DNA from: an uncultured Lachnoanaerobaculum sp.
Lineage (GTDB): Bacteria; Bacillota; Clostridia; Lachnospirales; Lachnospiraceae
Direction of reading: 5' to 3'
NCBI GenBank assembly: GCA_937925515.1
Contig: CALALP010000061.1
Location: 1 to 8,895, forward strand
DNA: 8,895 bases
A model generated the notes under the pieces. That model ran no database searches. It was not told the DNA's origin and saw only the letters and a program-made list of their open reading frames with translations. Below are positions 5,293 to 8,895 of this stretch, piece after piece. Each line of letters opens with the position of its first letter. The stretch's first letter is position 1. A program made the translations under genes and the position numbers.

Positions 5293-6725
5293 GAGAAAAA
5301 TTAGAAAAGTTATCGATTACAGATTTAAGAGTTTTAGCAAAGGAAAAAGGACTTAAAAAGGTAAGTACATTAAAAAAAGCACAACTTATAGAGGTTTTAT
5401 TAAAAGCAGAAGAGGAAAATAACTTAGAAACTGAAAATAAAACTAAGAAGACAGAGGAAGTCAAGGAAGAAAAAGTTAAAGAAGAAAAAGTTAAAGAAAC
5501 AACATTAAAATATCAGGAAAAAAAGCCACTTGAAGTGCAGGAGCAAAACTCAGACAATAGACATTTTGAAAATAGAAATACTGAGTCAAAACAAGTAGAG
5601 CAAAATGCAGATACTTTAGCCGAGGGAATACTTGAGGTAATGCCTGACGGCTTTGGTTTTATAAGGTGTGAAAATTATCTTCCGGGAGATGAAGACGTTT
5701 ATGTAGCTCCCTCTCAGATTAAGAGATTTAAACTAAAGACAGGCGATATAATAAAGGGAACTAAGAGAATAAAAACTGTTACAGAAAAATTTGCGGCACT
5801 TTTATTTGTAGGCAGTGTAAATGGTTATCCTGCAAATACCATAGAGCAAAGACCTAATTTTGAAGATTTGACACCTATATTTCCAAATGAAAGAATACAT
5901 CTTGAAACTACGCAAAATACAAGTGTGTCAATGAGAATTGTAGACTTGCTTTCTCCTATTGGAAAGGGTCAAAGAGGAATGATAGTTTCCCCACCTAAGG
6001 CAGGAAAGACAACTTTACTTAAGCAAGTTGCAAAGGCAGTAAGACAAAATAATCCTGAAATGCACATGATTATACTACTTATTGATGAACGTCCCGAAGA
6101 AGTAACAGATATAAAAGAGGCGATAGAAGGGCCGGAGGTAGAAGTTATTTATTCTACATTTGATGAATTACCTGAAAGACATAAAAGAGTTTCAGAAATG
6201 GTAATTGAAAGAGCAAAAAGGCTTGTAGAGCATGGTAGAGATGTTATTATACTTTTAGATTCAATAACAAGACTTGCAAGAGCTTATAACTTAACTGTTC
6301 TCCCAAGTGGAAGAACTTTATCAGGAGGACTTGACCCTGCTGCACTTCACATGCCTAAGCGATTCTTTGGAGCTGCAAGAAACATGCGAGAGGGTGGAAG
6401 TCTTACAATACTTGCAACTGCACTTGTGGATACAGGTAGTAGAATGGACGATGTAGTTTATGAAGAATTTAAAGGTACAGGAAATATGGAACTTGTACTT
6501 GATAGAAAATTATCTGAAAAGAGAGTATTTCCTGCAATAGATATATTAAAGAGTGGTACTAGAAGAGATGATTTACTGCTTTCAACTAGAGAAAAAGAGG
6601 CAGTTGATGTAGTAAGAAAGAATTTAAGTTCATTAAAGGCAGATGAGGCAGTTGAGAAAATACTTGATACATTTTCAAGAACAAAGAGTAATGCAGAGTT
6701 TATAGATAGAGTTAAGGTAAGATAG
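5289..6725 (+). CDS. rho: Transcription termination factor Rho
   Basis: Rho is the hexameric RNA-dependent ATPase that ends transcription of untranslated RNA. The 478-residue protein has an N-terminal Rho_N helical domain (about 1-43, with LSITDLRVLAKEKGL) and a Lys/Glu-rich, probably disordered linker (about 44-108). The OB-fold primary RNA-binding domain follows (about 110-182, with GILEVMPDGFGFIR and DEDVYVAPSQIKRF). The RecA-like motor contains the P-loop SPPKAGKTT (234-242), the catalytic-glutamate segment LLIDERPEEV (263-272), Walker B VIILLDSITRLARAYN (319-334), the Q-loop GGLDP (346-350) and EEFKGTGNMEL (392-402). The start ATG overlaps the rarA stop by 4 bp and has a GGAGGAG upstream inside rarA. 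No rpmE follows; instead a terminator and a convergent lysozyme gene. The linker holds a perfect 15-bp tandem duplication (5466-5495) encoding EEKVK twice. Confidence 0.97.
   Translation: MREKLEKLSITDLRVLAKEKGLKKVSTLKKAQLIEVLLKAEEENNLETENKTKKTEEVKEEKVKEEKVKETTLKYQEKKPLEVQEQNSDNRHFENRNTESKQVEQNADTLAEGILEVMPDGFGFIRCENYLPGDEDVYVAPSQIKRFKLKTGDIIKGTKRIKTVTEKFAALLFVGSVNGYPANTIEQRPNFEDLTPIFPNERIHLETTQNTSVSMRIVDLLSPIGKGQRGMIVSPPKAGKTTLLKQVAKAVRQNNPEMHMIILLIDERPEEVTDIKEAIEGPEVEVIYSTFDELPERHKRVSEMVIERAKRLVEHGRDVIILLDSITRLARAYNLTVLPSGRTLSGGLDPAALHMPKRFFGAARNMREGGSLTILATALVDTGSRMDDVVYEEFKGTGNMELVLDRKLSEKRVFPAIDILKSGTRRDDLLLSTREKEAVDVVRKNLSSLKADEAVEKILDTFSRTKSNAEFIDRVKVR
5466..5495 (+). repeat. 15-bp perfect tandem duplication inside the Rho linker
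   Basis: GAAGAAAAAGTTAAA occurs twice head to tail (5466-5480, 5481-5495), in frame, coding for EEKVK-EEKVK. It lies in the low-complexity linker, where length changes are tolerated. Replication slippage is the simplest origin. Confidence 0.85.
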
Positions 6726-6738
6726 CAATAACAAAACC

Positions 6739-6771
6739 AAGGGGGTTGTGCAAAATTGCAACAGCCCCCTT
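6739..6771. terminator. Bidirectional terminator between rho and the lysozyme gene
   Basis: GGGGGTTGT then GCAA (6741-6753) pairs with TTGC, a bulged A, then ACAGCCCCC (6756-6769), extended by AA/TT outside. On the plus strand the stem is followed by TTATCTTACTT; on the minus strand by TTGGTTTTGTTATTG. It starts 13 nt after the rho stop and 3 nt after the lysozyme stop on the other strand, so one structure can end both convergent units. The T-tracts are interrupted, so efficiency is uncertain. Confidence 0.75.
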
Positions 6772-6774
6772 ATC

Positions 6775-8685
6775 TTACTTCAAATCCTCAGCAGGGCCAA
6801 GTTTTGAAATATAGCTTTGACTACTTGTTATAGTACTATTACTTTGATTATTACTCTTAGGATTGAAACCATTTCCGGTAGGAGAAAGAGGTTCATTACT
6901 TTGTGTGTTTATAGTATTATTATTTGAAGTAATACCATTTGAATTACTTGTGTTACTATTTAAAGTAATATCATTTGAATTATTTGTGGTTTGTGTTCTA
7001 ATAATATTATCGCTTTTTTGATTGTCAGTATCAAAAGCCTTATTTATTGCCTCAGAACTTGATGATTCAGAGCTTATATTTAAATTAGCTTGTTCCGGCA
7101 AAACAGTTGAATTTACAGAGGTTATAGATATATCAGCTTTGTTATAATCTATAATTTCGCCACTTGAGGCTATATTATAACTTTGCTCTCCAAGTGTAAT
7201 ACTTGTGTCATGCAACATTTGCCCACTATTATTGAAATAGTAATTCTTATTGTCAATATTTACAAGACCGGTAAGCATTTTTCCTGATTGCTCAAGGAAA
7301 TACCAATTTCCATTGTCATTTATCCAACCATTTCGTATTGCTCCGTCTTCATTGCTAAAATACCAATTTCCATTGTCAAGAATCCAGCCTGAATTTAACT
7401 TACCTGAACCAGCTAGGTTATATAGCTTATTTGAAACATTTACCCAACCTGTCATCATATTTCCACTTTTATCGAGATAGTACCAAGTTCCATTATCCAA
7501 AACCCAATTTGTTCTCATAGAACCGTCGTTACCTAAGTAAAACCATGTGTTATTTTGCTTTATCCAACCTTTTGCCATAGAGCCGTCAGCATTTAAATAA
7601 TAATATTTTGAAGACTCTTTTATCCAATCTGTAAGCATATATCCGTTTTTATCAAGGAAATACCAACTGTCATTGTCTTTTATCCAACCTCTTGTCAAAC
7701 TTCCGTCATTACCAAAATAATTCCACTTATCAAATGACTTGAGCCAACCTGTTACCATTGCTCCGGTGTCAGGGTTTAAGTAATATTCTTTATTTGCAAG
7801 AGTAATCCAACCTTTTGTAGGATTTCCGTTTGAGTTAAGATAATACCAAGTATCTACATCTTTTGCCCAAGTGCTTACTTGTTTTTTATAATTTTTATAG
7901 TAATATCTCTCGCCTAAGATAGTTCTCCAAGTATCTGCTTTTATTTTATCCTCAAATGAGGTATATTGAAAATCTAAGTCAACATTTCCTGCAATTCCGT
8001 CAACCTTACCTGAACTTGTACCCTGCCACATTACAGGATTTTGAAATACAGGTAGTTTATTATATCTTGCAACCCATACAGGATACTTTTTAGCTGTTTG
8101 AGGGTCTAATTTATTTGAGAGCCAATAATCACTTGCATAAATTATAGGATAATACCCTGCGTCTTGAATTGTTTTGCAAAATGCGTCTATAAGTGCAGAT
8201 ATCTCTTCTTTTGACATTTTTCCTTGAGTGTTTTCGTCCTCAACATCAAAAGCTATTGGATAGGAGATAGGGTAGTCTTTTATAGCATTTAAAACAAATT
8301 CAGCCTCAGCCTTAGCCTCTTCAACAGTTAGTGCATAAGAGTAAATGTAAGCTCCAAGTTTAACACCATTATTCATTGCACCATTCATATTGGCTGTAAA
8401 ATAGGGGTCAAGAGTTCCTGTTTGTCTTGACCTTGTGGCTACCATTGCAAATTTTACATCATCATTTGCAACTTTTTTCCAATCTATTTCTCCCTGCCAA
8501 CGTGAAACATCAATTCCTCTTGCAAGTACTTTATCAAAATTGACTTCATCATTCATTTTATATACACCATTAGAAACCATTTTCCAATTTTCCACTGCAA
8601 AGGCAACTGTAGGAGTAAGTAAAATAGCTAAAGTACCGGCAATTATAGGTTTAAATTTCTTTTTTAAAAAATTAGTTAAGTTCAT
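6775..8685 (-). CDS. Secreted GH25 lysozyme with GW-type cell-wall-binding repeats and Ser/Asn/Thr-rich tail
   Basis: The 636-residue protein is a predicted exported N-acetylmuramidase that cuts peptidoglycan. Residues 1-30 are a signal peptide: basic FLKKKFK, a hydrophobic core and the cleavage site AFA before V31. Residues ~56-245 are a glycoside hydrolase 25 domain with GIDVSRWQG (57-65, Asp59), AFDVEDE (145-151, Asp147 and Glu149 as likely catalytic pair) and GNVDLDF (233-239). Residues ~273-512 hold about ten cell-wall-binding repeats with a 20-residue period, the key Trp falling at 293, 314, 334, 354, 374, 394, 414, 434 and 454. They resemble choline-binding repeats, but the ligand here is unknown. 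Residues ~513-636 are a low-complexity Ser/Asn/Thr-rich tail. There is no LPXTG motif or C-terminal membrane helix, so attachment would be through the repeats. The start has AAGGAA 7 nt upstream. Confidence 0.93.
   Translation of the reverse strand: MNLTNFLKKKFKPIIAGTLAILLTPTVAFAVENWKMVSNGVYKMNDEVNFDKVLARGIDVSRWQGEIDWKKVANDDVKFAMVATRSRQTGTLDPYFTANMNGAMNNGVKLGAYIYSYALTVEEAKAEAEFVLNAIKDYPISYPIAFDVEDENTQGKMSKEEISALIDAFCKTIQDAGYYPIIYASDYWLSNKLDPQTAKKYPVWVARYNKLPVFQNPVMWQGTSSGKVDGIAGNVDLDFQYTSFEDKIKADTWRTILGERYYYKNYKKQVSTWAKDVDTWYYLNSNGNPTKGWITLANKEYYLNPDTGAMVTGWLKSFDKWNYFGNDGSLTRGWIKDNDSWYFLDKNGYMLTDWIKESSKYYYLNADGSMAKGWIKQNNTWFYLGNDGSMRTNWVLDNGTWYYLDKSGNMMTGWVNVSNKLYNLAGSGKLNSGWILDNGNWYFSNEDGAIRNGWINDNGNWYFLEQSGKMLTGLVNIDNKNYYFNNSGQMLHDTSITLGEQSYNIASSGEIIDYNKADISITSVNSTVLPEQANLNISSESSSSEAINKAFDTDNQKSDNIIRTQTTNNSNDITLNSNTSNSNGITSNNNTINTQSNEPLSPTGNGFNPKSNNQSNSTITSSQSYISKLGPAEDLK
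7150..7869 (-). repeat. Tandem ~60-bp coding repeats (cell-wall-binding modules)
   Basis: About ten to twelve imperfect 60-bp units encode the pattern GW-(I/V)-x-(D/N)-x-x-x-WY-(Y/F)-L-x-x-x-G-x-M. Trp spacing is 20 residues, except one step of 21. Identity between units varies, with 'aaataccaatttccattgtc' recurring exactly near 7307 and 7358. The last units (from residue 473) lose the Trp and are more degenerate. Confidence 0.85.
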
Positions 8686-8739
8686 TTTATTTTTCCTTAT
8701 TTAAGTATACATAAGTCAAATTCATCTATATAGTGTCAT

Positions 8740-8767
8740 TTTTTTGTCCTCTATGTAGAAAACAAAG
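8740..8767 (-). repeat. Dyad repeat copy 1
   Basis: On the minus strand TTTGTTTTC, a 6-nt loop TACATA and GAGGACAAA form a 9-bp stem with two U-G pairs. On the plus strand the same positions would be C-A mismatches, so a structure, if used, belongs to RNA of the lysozyme strand. It shares TTTTTTGTCCTCTAT (plus strand) exactly with copy 2. Confidence 0.55.
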
Positions 8768-8818
8768 TTATAATTATATGGGGTTGTTACAAGATTAATC
8801 TTTACAAATAGTACTAAC

Positions 8819-8845
8819 TTTTTTGTCCTCTATTGGAAAACAAGG
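8819..8845 (-). repeat. Dyad repeat copy 2
   Basis: On the minus strand TTGTTTTC, loop CAATA and GAGGACAA form an 8-bp stem with two U-G pairs. It lies 79 bp from copy 1, with 15 identical leading bases on the plus strand, and 50 bp from copy 3. Confidence 0.55.
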
Positions 8846-8870
8846 AGTTTATTTATATATTATTATTGGG

Positions 8871-8895
8871 ATTTGTCCCCCTATGGGGGACAAAT
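8871..8895. repeat. Dyad repeat copy 3, perfect 11-bp inverted repeat at the window edge
   Basis: ATTTGTCCCCC (8871-8881), TAT, then GGGGGACAAAT (8885-8895) is a perfect inverted repeat with a 3-nt centre. It could be the stem of a terminator for a gene beyond the window, or a protein-binding site. The sequence ends exactly at the last base of the arm, so a T-run after it cannot be checked. Confidence 0.7.

Larger units (their letters stand above)
8686..8895. other. Intergenic region upstream of the lysozyme gene with three related dyads
   Basis: No gene is seen. Three related elements lie at 8740-8767, 8819-8845 and 8871-8895. On the minus strand, which is the lysozyme strand, their cores read ATAGAGGACAAA, ATAGAGGACAAA and ATAGGGGGACAAA. 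A TATAAT on the minus strand (plus 8773-8778) and a TATACT (plus 8704-8709) are possible -10 boxes for the lysozyme, but neither has a good -35 at the right spacing. A perfect 12-bp palindrome AAGATTAATCTT lies at 8791-8802. Confidence 0.6.

Noticed and set aside
7250..7480. Plus-strand frame opposite the lysozyme repeats
   Set aside because: It is the antisense shadow of the 60-bp wall-binding repeats; its repeating sequence reflects those repeats only.
8704..8725. TTGACT and TATACT upstream of the lysozyme as a promoter
   Set aside because: On the minus strand the two boxes are only 4 bp apart, far from the 16-18 bp needed, so they cannot form one promoter.
8740..8895. CRISPR array
   Set aside because: Only three imperfect copies at unequal spacing (79 and 50 bp), with no regular spacers and no cas genes in the window.

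Overview
The window looks like a chromosomal segment of a low-GC anaerobic Firmicute. By eye it is AT-rich, with strong AGGAGG-type ribosome binding sites and TTTACA/TATAAT-type promoters. A three-subunit (PntA1/PntA2/PntB) transhydrogenase, an actinomycete-unlike Rho and a GH25 lysozyme with GW-type wall-binding repeats point to Clostridia, perhaps an oral or gut Lachnospiraceae or Tissierellia relative. The taxon is inference only.

Layout: (1) 1-~150, minus strand: the left end and first 17 codons of an IS200/IS605-family tnpB (RNA-guided nuclease family), with its promoter, RBS and a left-end hairpin. The element runs off the window. (2) ~149-508, plus strand: a headless C-terminal fragment of a protein with a PD-(D/E)XK nuclease-like domain, apparently cut by the insertion. 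(3) 695-3517, minus strand: an operon pntA1-pntA2-pntB for the proton-translocating NAD(P) transhydrogenase, closed by a strong hairpin at 623-657. (4) 3518-3960: a divergent intergenic region holding the pnt leader and promoter candidate and a good promoter for the rightward unit, with several dyads. (5) 3961-6725, plus strand: rarA and rho overlapping by ATGA, a probable translationally coupled pair joining a replication-fork maintenance ATPase to the transcription termination helicase. (6) 6739-6771: a bidirectional terminator between convergent genes. (7) 6775-8685, minus strand: a secreted GH25 lysozyme with wall-binding repeats and an unusual Ser/Asn/Thr-rich tail. (8) 8686-8895: no gene seen; three related hairpin-forming repeats lie upstream of the lysozyme gene, the last a perfect palindrome at the window edge.

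The core genes are housekeeping or well-known families. The less explained parts are the three-copy repeat upstream of the lysozyme, the dyads in the pnt/rarA divergent region, the possible anti-Shine-Dalgarno switch in the pnt leader, the apparent lack of the usual membrane histidine in the transhydrogenase, and the TnpB insertion into a nuclease-like gene.
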